From Pseudoips prasinana (taxonomy: Eukaryota; Arthropoda; Insecta; Lepidoptera; Nolidae), in assembly GCA_951640165.1 (NCBI GenBank), contig OX621250.1:5952001-6016000 (forward strand): DNA of 64,000 bases, given 5' to 3'. Numbering within the stretch: the stretch's first letter is position 1; each line of letters opens with the position of its first letter. This document shows positions 10,739 through 22,146 of this stretch, one piece after another. The position numbers were made by a program, and so were the translations under genes. The notes beneath the pieces are model-generated. The model saw nothing but the letters and a program-made list of their open reading frames with translations, made no database searches and was not told the origin of the DNA.

Positions 10739-11182
10739 ATCTTGGGTGAACTAACTGCCGTCTGATCCCAAACTAGGCAGAGCCTGTATTATGGAAACCA
10801 GACAGCTGTAAACATCCTAACTTAATATTATAAATGCGAAAGTAACTCTGTCTGTCTGTCTGTTACGCTTTCACGCCAAAACTACTGAACGGATTTGAAT
10901 GAAATTTGGTATACAGATGGTCTAGACCCTGAGAAAGAACATAGGCTAACTTTTATAGTTAGGATAACACATAGGCCATATTTTATAAAGTTTAACGCGG
11001 GTAAAACCGCGGGGCACAGCTAGTACTTATATATTTCTTAATAATATGTTGTAGAACAAATTACACCCAGACACAGAACAAACAATCGTGTTCATCACAC
11101 AAAGATTTTTCCTGGGTGGGAATCAAACCCAACTTCTGGGTTAGCAGTCAGTGTCACTAACTTCTAGACCAACAGGCCAATT
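10739..11182 (-). repeat. SINE family C split by a Helitron-like element
   Basis: Tail at 10739-10814 ('ccaaactaggcagagcctgt') and middle plus head at 11024-11182 ('ttagcagtcagtgtcactaa'). The two halves rejoin exactly when 10815-11023 is removed. Confidence 0.8.
10815..11023 (+). mobile_element. Helitron-like element with clean A/T insertion site
   Basis: 209 bp starting TCCTAACTTAATATTATAAA and ending with hairpin 'cgcgggtaaaaccgcg' plus 'gggcacagCTAG'. The flanks are A (10814) and T (11024). Removing it restores 'aaacatacttatatatttc' of SINE C, so there is no target duplication, as known for Helitrons. Confidence 0.85.
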
Positions 11183-11447
11183 AAATCTGTGAAATTACTA
11201 AACTACCATGAATTTGATGGTTCAAACAAATATACACATTATTAAACTACCATGATTGCAAATACGCATATCTACATCCTACCATTATCCTTCCCGCGCG
11301 GCAACGGAACCGTAACAATATAACAATTACAAAACACGTGCTATAGAATTCGCGTGTTTGCCAATCTGATGAATTCTGACGACCTCACTCAAATCCACAT
11401 CAACATACAATCATATTACCTGCGTCGGCGCACTAAGCCAGTTGCGC

Positions 11448-11835
11448 TCACCGGTCCGTAAATGATCGGCGAGGTAAAGTACTTATGCACGCGGTCAGTC
11501 TATAGATGGGTGGCCGTCAAAGTGGTTTAATTTCTGAGTGGGAGCATGTTAAAATGTTGATGCCGGTTGTTGTCAGTAAACAACAGTCGTTAAGACATGT
11601 CTGATACCATTTTTTTTTGTTAAAGCGAGGGTAATGCCTATGCATGCCACCCGCAAAAAGTGTCTGCTGGTGGGTATGTCGGACTCGCACCGACTAAACC
11701 TAACCTGCCGTGGACTTCTCTTGGCGCCTGATGGGGGAGCCCCGGGAACGCGGGTATGCTGCTCCGGTGCCCGTGTCAGATGCCTACTGGGCGGCTTGAG
11801 CAACTCTGACACCAGGGTCCATACAATAAAGAAGA
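11448..11835 (+). repeat. Dispersed repeat I interrupted by repeat J
   Basis: The unit reads 'ctcaccggtccgtaaatgat...' to 'gggcggcttgagcaactctg'. The same unit occurs at 54108-54315 (same strand) and 31632-31840 (reverse). A block at about 11603-11775 absent from the others is repeat J (poly-T first, so minus orientation), with diverged 10-bp flanks 'gtctgatacc' and 'gtcagatgcc'. Confidence 0.55.
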
Positions 11836-12022
11836 AAGAACATGATCATACGTAACACGATCTACATCTAGGATTCTGTTGAACTATCGTTCTTATAAAA
11901 ATAGTAGAGCTATTTATCATACAGTATTTGTTTGAGCATATATATTTTTGAAGTGGAAATTTCATCTTTTTCTCCTGGGTGAATGGTCATCTACCACCGT
12001 ACGTTTCACATGATACTTTTTG

Positions 12023-12178
12023 CCACGCACTACCGCTCTGTGGAATCAATTAGCTGCGGAGGTATTTCCGATCCGGTATGACATGGCAACCTTCAAGAAG
12101 CGAGCGTATTCTTTTCTTAGAGGCCGGCAACGCACTAGCGGCTCCTCTGGTGTTGCGAATGTCCATGGACGGCAGTAA
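12023..12178 (+). pseudogene. C-terminal end of a LINE ORF2
   Basis: Fifty-one codons to TAA: begins [16 protein letters not shown], then [19 protein letters not shown] and ends [18 protein letters not shown]....FKKR is the usual ending of jockey-type insect LINE proteins. Upstream the frame is lost by shifts. The following 'ccacttggtcttttcccatc' is probably its 3' UTR. Confidence 0.65.
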
Positions 12179-12220
12179 TCACAAACCACTTGGTCTTTTC
12201 CCATCCTATTATATTTAAAA

Positions 12221-12469
12221 AAAACCGGCCAAGTGCGAGTCGGACTCGCGCAAGAATGGTTCCGTACCATTATCCATAAAAACGAGCAAAAAATTCACGT
12301 GTGTCGTATGGGAGCCCCCTTAATTTTTTTTTGTTATTTGTTGGTATAGCGGCAACAGAAATACATCATCTGTGAAAATTTCAACTGTCTAACTATCATG
12401 GTTCCTGAGACAGACAGTCAGCGAACTCTTAGTAATAAGTACGGAACTTTCTGTACGGAACCCTAAAAA
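12221..12469 (+). repeat. Dispersed repeat F
   Basis: Starts 'aaaaccggccaagtgcgagt' and ends 'tacggaaccctaaaaa'. Other copies: 15700-15916 (diverged), 17258-17556 (minus) and 38884-39166. It has no inverted ends; short duplicated words such as 'gacagacagtcagcga' occur inside. Class unknown. Confidence 0.6.
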
Positions 12470-12684
12470 TCACGATCTAGAGCAAAGAAATATCTAATTA
12501 TAAAACTAAATTTGAAGCTTTATAAATTAAACAAGTAACTTTATGTATTGTGTGAATTATTTATTTGTTAAATTCTCAGTTTAATATTCTTTTTTGTTAT
12601 TTACGCTTCTGAATATTAAGAGAGTCTTGTCGGTATATATTTTAGAATGATTAATTAATTACCTACATTTGTAAGAACTTTTTG

Positions 12685-12735
12685 TAATTGGATAGAAACG
12701 TTAAATAATGCTTATTTAACGTTTCTATCCAATTA
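12685..12735. repeat. Perfect 24-bp-arm hairpin
   Basis: Arm 'taattggatagaaacgttaa(ataa)', three-base loop TGC, exact reverse complement arm. Possibly the core of a small MITE or a hairpin transcript; no larger element ends were seen. Confidence 0.7.
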
Positions 12736-12837
12736 TTTATTTATTATATTAGGTAGATACGTGTAAAAAAGATTAGAGTAATAAATTTGAACACTATTTT
12801 CAACAGGTTTCAAAAGGAGGGAGGTTATAAAGTGGAT

Positions 12838-13060
12838 TAGTTCTTACAGATCACTGCTGGATAAGAGCCTCCCAGGTGGGGAGGGGGAATAATCGCTACG
12901 CTTAGTAGACGAGTTGGCGATCGCAGTATGATGGTCATAATTGACAGAGAGACGCTGCTGTCCGTTATCTGGTAGGTATGCCCGCGGGACGATTTCTACG
13001 CCCCCCACGGGATCAGAAGGGGTGATGATATTATTCCACCACACACTCCATGATGATAAT
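12838..13060 (-). repeat. LINE 3'-end type repeat (unit H), minus
   Basis: Reverse copy of the 150-355 unit: 'ggcgatcgcagtatgatggt', 'tctacgccccccacgggat'. The left end 'gatcactgctggataagagc' corresponds to the RTE-like 3' end. Confidence 0.6.
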
Positions 13061-13121
13061 CCCCATGAAGTTACTACGAATGGAATTATACGGGGTGGTT
13101 TAAATAAAGGCTCAATATACA

Positions 13122-13250
13122 TTACTAGCTGTGCCCCGCAATTATAGCCTATGTGTTAATCCCGGGTGTCAGGTAACTCCATACCAAATTTCTTCAAAAT
13201 CGCTTCAACCGTTAAGACGTGAAGAAGTTACAAACATACACATTGAAATG
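13122..13250 (-). mobile_element. Decayed Helitron-like element
   Basis: Begins 'ctagctgtgccccgcaatta': the hairpin has been lost by deletion, but the body 'tagcctatgtgttaatcccg' and 'tcgcttcaaccgttaagacg' matches the other copies. Confidence 0.6.
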
Positions 13251-14862
13251 TGATGTGATTAGAAATTTTAGCTACATATACATGTAGTTACTATATAACG
13301 TATCTATACTCAAATGAAGCTCATTTGTAGAGCTTTAAAATTGATGTTTAAATTACCCATTACAAAGCAAAGTGCCACGAAAAATTACCAATCTAAATTA
13401 CCTACATGATTACGGACAAAATGAACACGCAGGATTTTATCTAATAAGGGATTTTGGTATGAAGTAATTTTGCCTTGAGTCATTTCGTTTTTAATACAAA
13501 AAGTGGAGTGTTAGAAGTTGGAAACATAGACTTTTTCTGGTGTTCGTTGTTCCTCTATTCCACATTCTAGCTCCTAATTGGATATACAGATTTCAATGCG
13601 GATTACTTTCAATACAAACTTGTTCAGTCAAGACGGTTTATAGTATGAGTCAAGGGCTTTTTAGTTGTTTAATTGCCTTCTTGTAGACAAAATAATGCAA
13701 ATAAAGACTAAGGTACTGCCAATTACAACTAGAAACTCAGAAATTAATTTAATTAAAGTTACGTCTTTAAGTTCATGGAATAAGTAATTAAGACCGAATT
13801 TGCCAGTTTTCTTTAATATAGGAAGCACTTTAAAACGGTTAATAAATACATCAAATTCTTACTAATTTATTAAAACAACTCATCACAATAATTATACGCT
13901 GGTGGCCAACTAATGACCGGAAAATGACAGAAATTATACAACGAGAACATTTTTCAAAGTAAGAATTTAAAAAAATGTATATGTTTAGCATAAAGACATT
14001 AATAGACGTACACATTTTTGAATATATCCTCATTTGGCGCTACTAGTTCGTTAAAGCCTCATTACGTGCCGCTTGTAACATATAAAAAGTCCGACTTGTG
14101 TCAAAATTAACATAAATGTCTTATCTTAACTTATTATAGTTACATAATATTGTGATAATTAAGAGAATATTTATCTAATTAGTAATTACATAGAGCTAGA
14201 ATCATATCGCCGACAAAACTCGTAACAAAACTCAATATTTTGTAAAACTACCGATCCATGTCTTGATATTTATAATGGTGTAACATTTGCTATTTAAATA
14301 TTAAAATCACGACGTGTGACTAATTTGTTCCTCCAGGTGACTGAGATTTTATTTAATAACGGGCTATGTAACTATTAAAGACTTTTGTGTGAAAAAAATG
14401 CTGGCTCTTAATATATTTTCATCTTTTTAAAATAAAATCTGAAGTGTGCAAAAAAATTAAGTGATAATGGTCTGTAGTGTAATCCTTACAAGCGCATTAA
14501 TGTTCCTTTAAAATTAAATATAATTAATATAATATGTATATAAATTAAATACCCATTTATACATGTAGAAGCGCAAGTCACGCTCTTAATTTGAAGGAAC
14601 TAAATTGGAGCTATATTTTACTAGAAATTCACGGGCGCTCTGCAATCTAGCATAAGTTGCTAGTTATCTAAAACAAGGGATATGGGTCTCCCTTACTATA
14701 AAAAACTAGCTCTTTCTATTTATCTCGACATGCAAATATCTACATGAAAATCTATGTATAATTTCCATATTATTGTTCGTCTATATTCATATAATGTCTA
14801 GTTCAATGTTATTTATTCAATGTATTAATTATTTATACAATTTTAAGATGGTTTAACGTAGG
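13251..14862. other. Unassigned AT-rich spacer
   Basis: No gene, no clear repeat. One of the longest stretches in the window without a recognisable mobile element, and thus a candidate for old host intronic sequence. Confidence 0.45.
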
Positions 14863-15000
14863 TACAGATGCCAGCACATCAAGCCACCCCAATCTGTCAA
14901 ATTTCCCCAATGGAAAGTGAACCTTATGCTTATGTGATAAAGTTGAAAATCTATAAAAGAAATTTGACAGATGGGGTAGCTGGATGTGCTGGCGTCTATA
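14863..15000. mobile_element. Palindromic TA-flanked MITE, copy 1
   Basis: TA, then CAGATGCCAGCACATCAAGC ... GCTGGATGTGCTGGCGTCTA, then TA. The arms (about 50 bp, including 'ccccaatctgtcaaattt' and its reverse) enclose a 40-bp centre with 'aaccttatgcttatgtgata'. TA duplication and length suggest the Tc1/mariner superfamily. Seven other copies occur in the window. Confidence 0.8.
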
Positions 15001-15699
15001 CCTACTGAATTGCTATTCAATATATTCGTAGGTTTTAGGAAGCAAAAACTAAGGAAACTAAAATACTATATTTTATTATAGTCTTGATTGTGACACGTGA
15101 TTACACCTAAAAATATTAGTTTCTCAGATTTTCTCAGTCAAACTTTATTATTTTTGGTGATGAATGTAATGTTTTATCTGAGATTGGAAGCTATATATTT
15201 CGGTCACCTACTATTATACATATGTATGTATATGACATAAATTAATAATATAATTTTAAGATACTAAGTGATATTACATAAATTTTAGTGTACATCTGAT
15301 GCACAGTAAATAACTGCTGTGTTGCCTTAAACGTTTCTTAAAAATTGTATTTATATTCGCCAAAGCATGTTAGATGTCAAATAGACTGTTTGGTTTCAAC
15401 GCCGACGGTAGCGCCGTACGGTAGTATACCTAGCCGATTTTTTATGTCATTATCAAACGGAGTCCTAAATCGAATGTCAAATAGAAATTTCTGCAAAACC
15501 TTTTAAAATTATAGGTAGTTACTTGCTTCCAAAAATGTCCTGTATTTGATCGCAATTATATGTGTGAAATTACATGAAAATCTCATGAAATTATTGTAAA
15601 CTGACTACACAAATATAGGCACGGATGCTAATAAAAGCATCGGTGACACGTGCCAAAAATTAGAGTGTTCCTATGCTAAATAATTTCTCATCGTATGAA

Positions 15700-15916
15700 A
15701 AACCAGACAAGTACGAGTCGGATTTGCACACGAAAGATTCCGTACCATCGAGAGAATACTTTTTTTTGTGATAACGTTATTTTATTGATTTGTTGTTAAA
15801 GCGGCAATGGTCCATTACGCATCATGAGATTCAGCCCACTGACAAGCAGACGGACGGACGGACACTTGGTAATAGCGTCCCGATGGTAGATACTCTTAAG
15901 ATACGGAACCCTAAAA
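15700..15916 (+). repeat. Dispersed repeat F, diverged copy
   Basis: Begins 'aaaaccagacaagtacgagt' and ends 'tacggaaccctaaaaaa'. Immediately followed by a palindromic MITE. Confidence 0.5.
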
Positions 15917-15921
15917 AAATG

Positions 15922-16060
15922 TACAGACGCCAGCACATCAAGCTACCCCAATCTGTCAAATTTCCCCAATTGAAAGTGAACCTTATGCTTTTGTGATAAA
16001 TTTGAAAATCTATAAAAGAAATTTGACAGATTGAGGTAGCTGGATGTGCTGGCGTCTTTA
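15922..16060. mobile_element. Palindromic TA-flanked MITE, copy 2
   Basis: TA|CAGACGCCAGCACATCAAGC at the left and GCTGGATGTGCTGGCGTCTT|TA at the right. Same family and structure as 14863-15000. Confidence 0.8.
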
Positions 16061-16292
16061 CGTTAAACTACCAAGAACCACTTCCTTTTTCAAAACCAAC
16101 AAACAACTTCATCGTTATTTGAATATAAATAGCTGTCAATTTGAGATTAGGCGTTTTTATTTCTTTAAACTTACAGTAGCTATTTTTTCCTGTTATTTTG
16201 TGGAACTAAGTTAAATTAAAAAGGAACGGTGCGGGTAATTTAAGATAACAATTGTACTTTTATAATATTATCGCTGCCTTATTTTCAGCGAG

Positions 16293-16428
16293 TACAGACG
16301 CCAGCACATCCAGCTAACCCAATCTGTCAAATTTCTTTTATAGATTTTCAACATTATCACATAGACATAAGGTTCACTTTCAATTGGAAATTTGACAGAT
16401 TGGGGTAGCTTGATGTCCTAATGTCTTA
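16293..16428. mobile_element. Palindromic TA-flanked MITE, copy 3
   Basis: Same family, opposite orientation of the asymmetric centre ('cataaggttcactttcaatt'). The right end has decayed ('tgatgtcctaatgtct'). Confidence 0.75.
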
Positions 16429-16429
16429 T

Positions 16430-16968
16430 TTGTGATGTTCTTATTTCTGATTAAATTCGTTGCGGGATCCCAGACAGTTAAAGCGAGTCCCTGGGACATG
16501 CCTGAGCCTAAATGCTGTGTCATTTCATTGTGATCCACTGTTGATCATGGCTTACAAGAGTTGCAGTGTTGGGTAGGAGGGAGGGATTAACTTGTGCCAA
16601 GTATCTTTTGTCCTCCTAGTTCTGCACCGGAAATATTATAGTGTGTGCAATCATACGAGGACTGTCCAATCTCTCACTCTACGAGTATGATCCGATGGGA
16701 TGGGGGTACACAGTTAAGTTAATGTGTAAATCCCAGACAAACATAAACTATCAAAAGAGACACATTTTTCTATAAAATATTAATATTTTCATTACATGTC
16801 CATAAAAAAGAATCGAAGCGCCATACTGATTATTTTTTTTCATGACGTTTACAGTTAGTTTTTTTTTGCTTTCACTGCTTTACCAGACAAGGTGAACCAG
16901 TGAATGCCAACAATGATTTAAACATTACACGCCTAGAGATAGAGCCACAATATGTTGTGATTGTTTAG
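16430..16968. other. Unassigned
   Basis: No gene or recognised repeat. Confidence 0.4.
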
Positions 16969-17163
16969 TCACACTAATATTATAAAGGTGAAAGTTTGTG
17001 AGTTTGTGAGTGTGTGAGTGTGTATGTTTGTTACTTTTTTTCTTGCAAAATCTACCGGACGGATATTGATGAAACTTTGTACATAGTAATATAGCTTATA
17101 GTTCTGAATACATAGGCTATAATTAATAAAGTTTAACGCGGGTAAAACCGCGGGCACAGCTAG
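16969..17163 (+). mobile_element. Helitron-like element
   Basis: Starts TCACACTAATATTATAAAGG, ends with hairpin 'cgcgggtaaaaccgcg' and 'ggcacagCTAG' before T. Confidence 0.75.
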
Positions 17164-17257
17164 TTGATAATAAAGAATTTATTATTATTATTATCATTAT
17201 ACGAGTTTATTCGTCAGACATCGCTGGCTACCCGTGTATGTCCCTTTTCCATGATAA

Positions 17258-17556
17258 TTAGGATTCCGTATCCAAAGGGTAAAACGGGACCCTATTACTA
17301 AGACTTCGCTGTCTCTCTGTCTGTCCGTCAGTCACCAGGCTGTATCTCATGAACCGTGATAGTTAGACAGTATACATTTTCACAGATGATGTATTTCTGT
17401 TGCTGCTATAACAACAAATACTAAAAAACAAAATAAAATAAATATTTAAAGTTTTGTTGTATGGGAGCCATACAACAAAACGTGAATTTTTTGCTCGTTT
17501 TTATAGATAATGGTACCGAAGCCTTAGTGCGCGTGTCCGACTCGCACTTGGCCAAC
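17258..17556 (-). repeat. Dispersed repeat F, minus
   Basis: Reverse copy: 'aacgggaccctattactaag' to 'gtccgactcgcacttggcca'. It carries a short internal duplication around 'gtatgggagccatacaacaa'. Confidence 0.6.
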
Positions 17557-17805
17557 TGTTAACTCGACACCTAGTTCGTTGAACTTCGTTCTTCCTTCCG
17601 TTCCAGGTGCGTGGCACTGAAGAGCCAATTTCTCGTTAGGCGAAAATTCACGTAGTAAGTTATACATAATTTACATGAGCACCGCATTGTGCCAAGAATG
17701 AGGAGTCCCTCCATAATCCACCCTCTGACCTAGAAAACTGAAAGTTCCTCTGCTGACGTAACAACGAGAGCGTATCAAAGCCAACTTGTCTAATTTATAG
17801 GTTAC

Positions 17806-18335
17806 TTAGCTATACCCCGCGGTTTTACCCGCGTTAAACTTTATAAATTATAGCCTATGTGTTAATCCAGGGTGTCAGCTAACTCCATACCAAATTTTAT
17901 TAAAATCGCTCCAGCCGTTTAGACTTGAAGAAGTAACAAACATAGACACACACAGACTCACTAACTTTCGCTTTTATAATACTAGCTGTGCCTCGTGGTT
18001 TTACCCCCGTTAAACTTTATAAATTATAGCCTATGTGTTAATCCAGAGTGTCAGCTAACTCCATACCAAATTTTATTAAAATCGCTCCAGCCGTTTAGAC
18101 GTGAAGAAGTAACAAACAAAGACACACACAGACTCACAAACTTTCGCTTTTATAATACTAGCGGTGAACCGCGGTTTTACCCGCGTTAAACTTTATTTAT
18201 TATAGCCTATATGTTAATCCAGGGTACCAGCTAACTCCATACCAAATGTTATTAAAATCGCTCAAGCCGTTTAGACGTGAAGAAGTAACAAACATACACA
18301 CTCACAAACTTTCGTCTTTATAATATTCGTAGGAT
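17806..18335 (-). mobile_element. Three head-to-tail Helitron-like copies
   Basis: Three units of about 177 bp begin at 17806, 17982 and 18158 (reversed ends 'c(t)tagctatacc', 'ctagctgtgcctcg', 'ctagcggtgaaccg'), each running to 'ctttcg(c/t)ttttataata'. Each end is the start of the next. The copies differ by substitutions, so this is not an assembly stutter. Tandem Helitrons are known from insertion at, or read-through past, the 3' end. Confidence 0.75.
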
Positions 18336-18812
18336 TAATGTATTTTTTCCACCGAGCACTTTATACATAATCTGAAATCACTCCGGTCTGCTTGTCGCCC
18401 TCGCAAGGCTATAAACAAGCATACTATTATTATTGTCTATCTGCAAATCCACACGCCCGCTGTTGCTAGGCGAGCTAGCCGGCCAAATCACGGAGCCGTC
18501 AATCTCCTGCTACATGAATTGAAATGCTTATCTCTTCAACTTACCCGTCATACATGTAGCACATGTAAACCGACGGAGTTGTGAAGTATTGAAGTGTAGG
18601 CGCAATACTGTGCTACAGAGTGCAACTTAAACTGACCGGGTTGTCCAAAGTAAATGTACGTTGCGTTCATAATGTTTCGCATACATTTTGCATGCTTTGA
18701 ACAGTAGGGTTGGCATACTAAATAGACTATTTTAATTTTAGATGTATTTATGCTTATGGCCTCGCCCGATTGGAAAACCACTTTGAGCATTTCTTACAGT
18801 AAAATATTATTG

Positions 18813-18946
18813 TACAGACGCCAGAACATCAATCTACCCCAATCTGTCAAATTTCCCCAATTGAAAAGCAACCTTATCCTTATGTGATAAAGTTGATATA
18901 AAAGAAATTTGACAGATTGGGGTAGCTGGGTGTGCTGGCGTCTGTA
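18813..18946. mobile_element. Palindromic TA-flanked MITE, copy 4
   Basis: TA|CAGACGCCAGAACATCAATC ... TGTGCTGGCGTCTG|TA. A Helitron-like element starts three bases downstream. Confidence 0.8.
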
Positions 18947-18948
18947 CA

Positions 18949-19130
18949 CTAGCTGTGCCTCGCGGTTTTACCCGCGTTAAACTTTATGAACCTATGTGTT
19001 ATTCGGCTATATAAACTAAATTACTAAATAGTTTCATTAAAACCCGTTCGATAGTTTTTTCGTGAAAGAGTAACATCCATACATTTCTACATCCATACTC
19101 ACGAACTTTTTCATTGATAATATTAACATA
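18949..19130 (-). mobile_element. Helitron-like element
   Basis: Reversed CTAG end 'ctagctgtgcctcgcggttt', body 'cccgttcgatagttttttcg' and distal end 'cattgataatattaac'. Confidence 0.7.
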
Positions 19131-19387
19131 CATATTTGCATACTCAGCGCAATAACAATAAAAAACGCGTTGTTGGTTTTTATGAAACGAAATTACTAAA
19201 TTACGACGTAAAATTAATTCATTGTCGGATATTATTATATTATTCTTGGTATTTCCCTTGTTGACCGGTTATTTTGAGTCACTAGATGTATCGTTATCTA
19301 TTACGATCAAGTGAACAACAACATTTATATAACTACACTGATCAAAACACAAACACTGTGGCGCACTTGCACAAATGTGTGCGAATG

Positions 19388-19524
19388 TACAGACCCCAGA
19401 ACATCCAGCTACCCCAACCTGTCAAATTTGTTTTATGATTTTCACCTTATCACATAACAATAAGGTCCACTTTCAATTGGGGAAATTTGACAGATTGCGG
19501 TAGCTTGATGTGCTGGGGTCTGTA
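19388..19524. mobile_element. Palindromic TA-flanked MITE, copy 5
   Basis: TA|CAGACCCCAGAACATCCAGC ... GATGTGCTGGGGTCTG|TA. Compensating changes in both arms (CCCC/GGGG) preserve pairing. Confidence 0.8.
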
Positions 19525-19890
19525 CATGCTACACGGTCAGCTGATGCGAGCTATGGACGCCATCATAATATTGAGGCATGGACGTAAAAATTTTGGGCGC
19601 TGTAAAACGGGCCGGTTTTTCATTTAAGAATTGCAGAGCAGATGGATATTCGTAAAATAAAGCGAAACGTAAAATATGAAATCATATATTTTTACATCAG
19701 GAGGGAATATAACGTGCATCTTTTGCTAATCCAGGTCATATTGCCTAGTAAGATCGTCAACAGTGGCAGAGCAAATTTACGAACGTTTGCCATCCTTACG
19801 GAATGATAGTGTCAACTATAAAGCTTATTTTAGGAACTCGTATAACTGATATACAGACGAGAAAAAAAAAACAATTTTTGTTTTATATCA

Positions 19891-20038
19891 CTTTCGCAAT
19901 CTGCGGCGTAAATTCTAAATGAAAATTGGGAATAAATAAATCGATTAATTTTAATGTCCCATTTTGATTTATAATTCAGTTCTTGCCAGACGATTAAATT
20001 TATGATTTCCCCGTGGATTTACGCCGCAGATTGCGAGA
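19891..20038. repeat. Short element with 20-bp inverted ends
   Basis: 'tcgcaatctgcggcgtaaat' at the left is repeated inverted at the right ('atttacgccgcagattgcga'), about 105 bp apart. Likely a MITE. No target duplication was resolved. Confidence 0.6.
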
Positions 20039-20039
20039 A

Positions 20040-21086
20040 TGCAATAAAACTAAAATTAGTTAAATTAATATTGTGTCAAGATAAGAGCTAAGTAAAGAAT
20101 TGGGTAAACTGTTTACGGTGAATACGTGATACGGTATTAAATTACATAATATGACCACGAATTAGATATGGAATTTTAAATTGACCACATAATGAGTACG
20201 CGGAGACCACAAATACGTGGCCACCTTGTCAATATTCAGCGTTAGGCTCGGGATATAAACATACGACTTTAAAAGACATAAAGCCATTTGTGAGTACGTA
20301 AATAAGTGTACAGACCGTGGTTTATTAAGACGTAAGACAAGCAGTTTATTATACCATGGGAACTTTATACCAAGGTTTATTGCCTAGGCATGTGACAGTG
20401 GGTAATAAAAACGAAATAGCAAGAAAATGCTAAATGTTTTGCTGTCGGTACATCGCCCCCGCGTTGTGCCCTCGGCAGGGCTAAGGGCTTACACAATACA
20501 TAAGGCCTTCAAAGCATACACGGTGTGCCAACTTCCAACGTTCTCATCATACTCTTTTATTGTATACTATGCATTACATACAAGTTATAACTCTTGTGTT
20601 ATAGTTTTGGTACGAAGGTTTTACCAGTAAATAACTGGATATATTTTTAGAGGTAAGTAAATAAAATGTAAATGTTGAGTTTTACTAATTCATTTAAATA
20701 TTTTCATGCTTTTTCGCAGATAACCATTTTAGGGAGAGATACTAAGCATTTTACGTAAAAGTATAATACGTGCGACTTCAGAAGAGGGATGTTATCAATA
20801 CGACCGTTTATTGTTTAGATAGAAATAGAATGCTTTGGAGTTGGTCACATTAATATTTTGTTTAAATCGGTTGTTAAAAATCGACTCGAGGTCTGTTCTG
20901 TTTTAACGACTTCAAAAAAAAGAAGATTATCAATTCCTCTGTATGTTTTTGAATATGTACGTTACGCAATTTCTACATTGTGTTTATATCGATTTGAATA
21001 ATTCTTGTTTTTTAATTAGGGTACTTGGGAATGGTAAAATATAAATTTAATTCAAACCGTTGTTATTAAATAGTTGTATATATTTA
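20040..21086. other. Unassigned
   Basis: No gene, no recognised element. AT-rich with one slightly GC-richer patch near 20450-20500. Confidence 0.4.
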
Positions 21087-21250
21087 TATAAGAGGTAGAC
21101 AAACGAGCAAGTGGGTCACCTGATGGTAAATGATCACCGCCGCCCATGTACATTCGCAACACCAAAGGGGTCGCGGGTGCGTTGCCGGCTTTTAAAAGAG
21201 TCAGCAAACCAGTTTTGCTGACCCTACCCCCACCCCGATGAGCTTTTTTT
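21087..21250 (+). repeat. Dispersed repeat G
   Basis: 'acaaacgagcaagtgggtca', 'cctgatggtaaatgatcacc' and 'gcgttgccggcttttaaaag'. Longer copies at 36285-36530 and 43405-43680. Common in lepidopteran genomes in my recollection; class not determined. Confidence 0.55.
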
Positions 21251-21802
21251 AACAAAATTGGATGTCAAGGCACAGAAGAAGAAGTACACTTTATTGAAAA
21301 TATAAGTAAAACAAAACAATTGATATGAACAAAGAAAATAGCTTTTTTGAATTGTGGTACTTATTTATCTGTATTCTTAAGTTAGCATAAGTGGGAATAA
21401 AAGAGAGTATGTCAGTTTCAAAGTCTTAATAAGGATCAATTTACAATTTATACGTAGAGGTACAGAAGTTTAACATTCCGAATTGAGTTCAAGACAGTTT
21501 AGTACCCTCAATCCCAGCACACCCTCCGCTCCTCATTTGGGAGGGCCGTGGGAGGTCTATTACTTACACGCGCGGTTAACGGCTGAAGGGAATACGGTGA
21601 AGTGTGGGTGAAAAACTACCCCCGCTGACGTTTGGAAGAACAATTGCTTTACGCCATTTCTGTCATTCGGAGAACACGGCGCACTGAATATATAGGCGGT
21701 AGCGAATTCTATTTTTATCGACAATTATTAAATGTTCGGAAATGATAATAATAATATCCTTATGGCCATCTGATTACAATCTATATTAAATGTTCGGAAA
21801 TG

Positions 21803-22044
21803 ATTATAATAATATCCGTATTTATACACGGCCATCTGATTAAAAACTAAGCAGAGCTTGTACTATGGAAACCTGATAACTGATATACTACTTTTCTTTT
21901 GTAAATACACACTTATATAGATAACTACACTCAGACTCAGGACAAACAGACATATTCATGCACACTAATATCTGTCCTGGGTGGGCATTGAACCCTGACT
22001 CCGGCGTGAAAGGCAAGCATTTGCCAACCACGCTAACAGGCCCG
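21803..22044 (-). repeat. SINE family B
   Basis: Minus-strand copy from the tail 'aataatatcc' to the head 'ccaaccacgctaacaggccc'. A duplicated flank ('aatgttcggaaatgat') precedes it at 21731 and 21790. Confidence 0.7.
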
Positions 22045-22146
22045 ACAATGATATTTCTGTGTTTTAAGGAGGTTGGACACTAATAATAAAACGTTGCTCT
22101 ATGCAACTAATATTATAAATACGAAAGTTTGTAAGTATGTAAGTAT

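Noticed and set aside
17806..18335. CRISPR-like array of direct repeats
   Set aside because: Units are about 177 bp with no spacers, have Helitron-type ends and occur dispersed elsewhere; the genome is eukaryotic.
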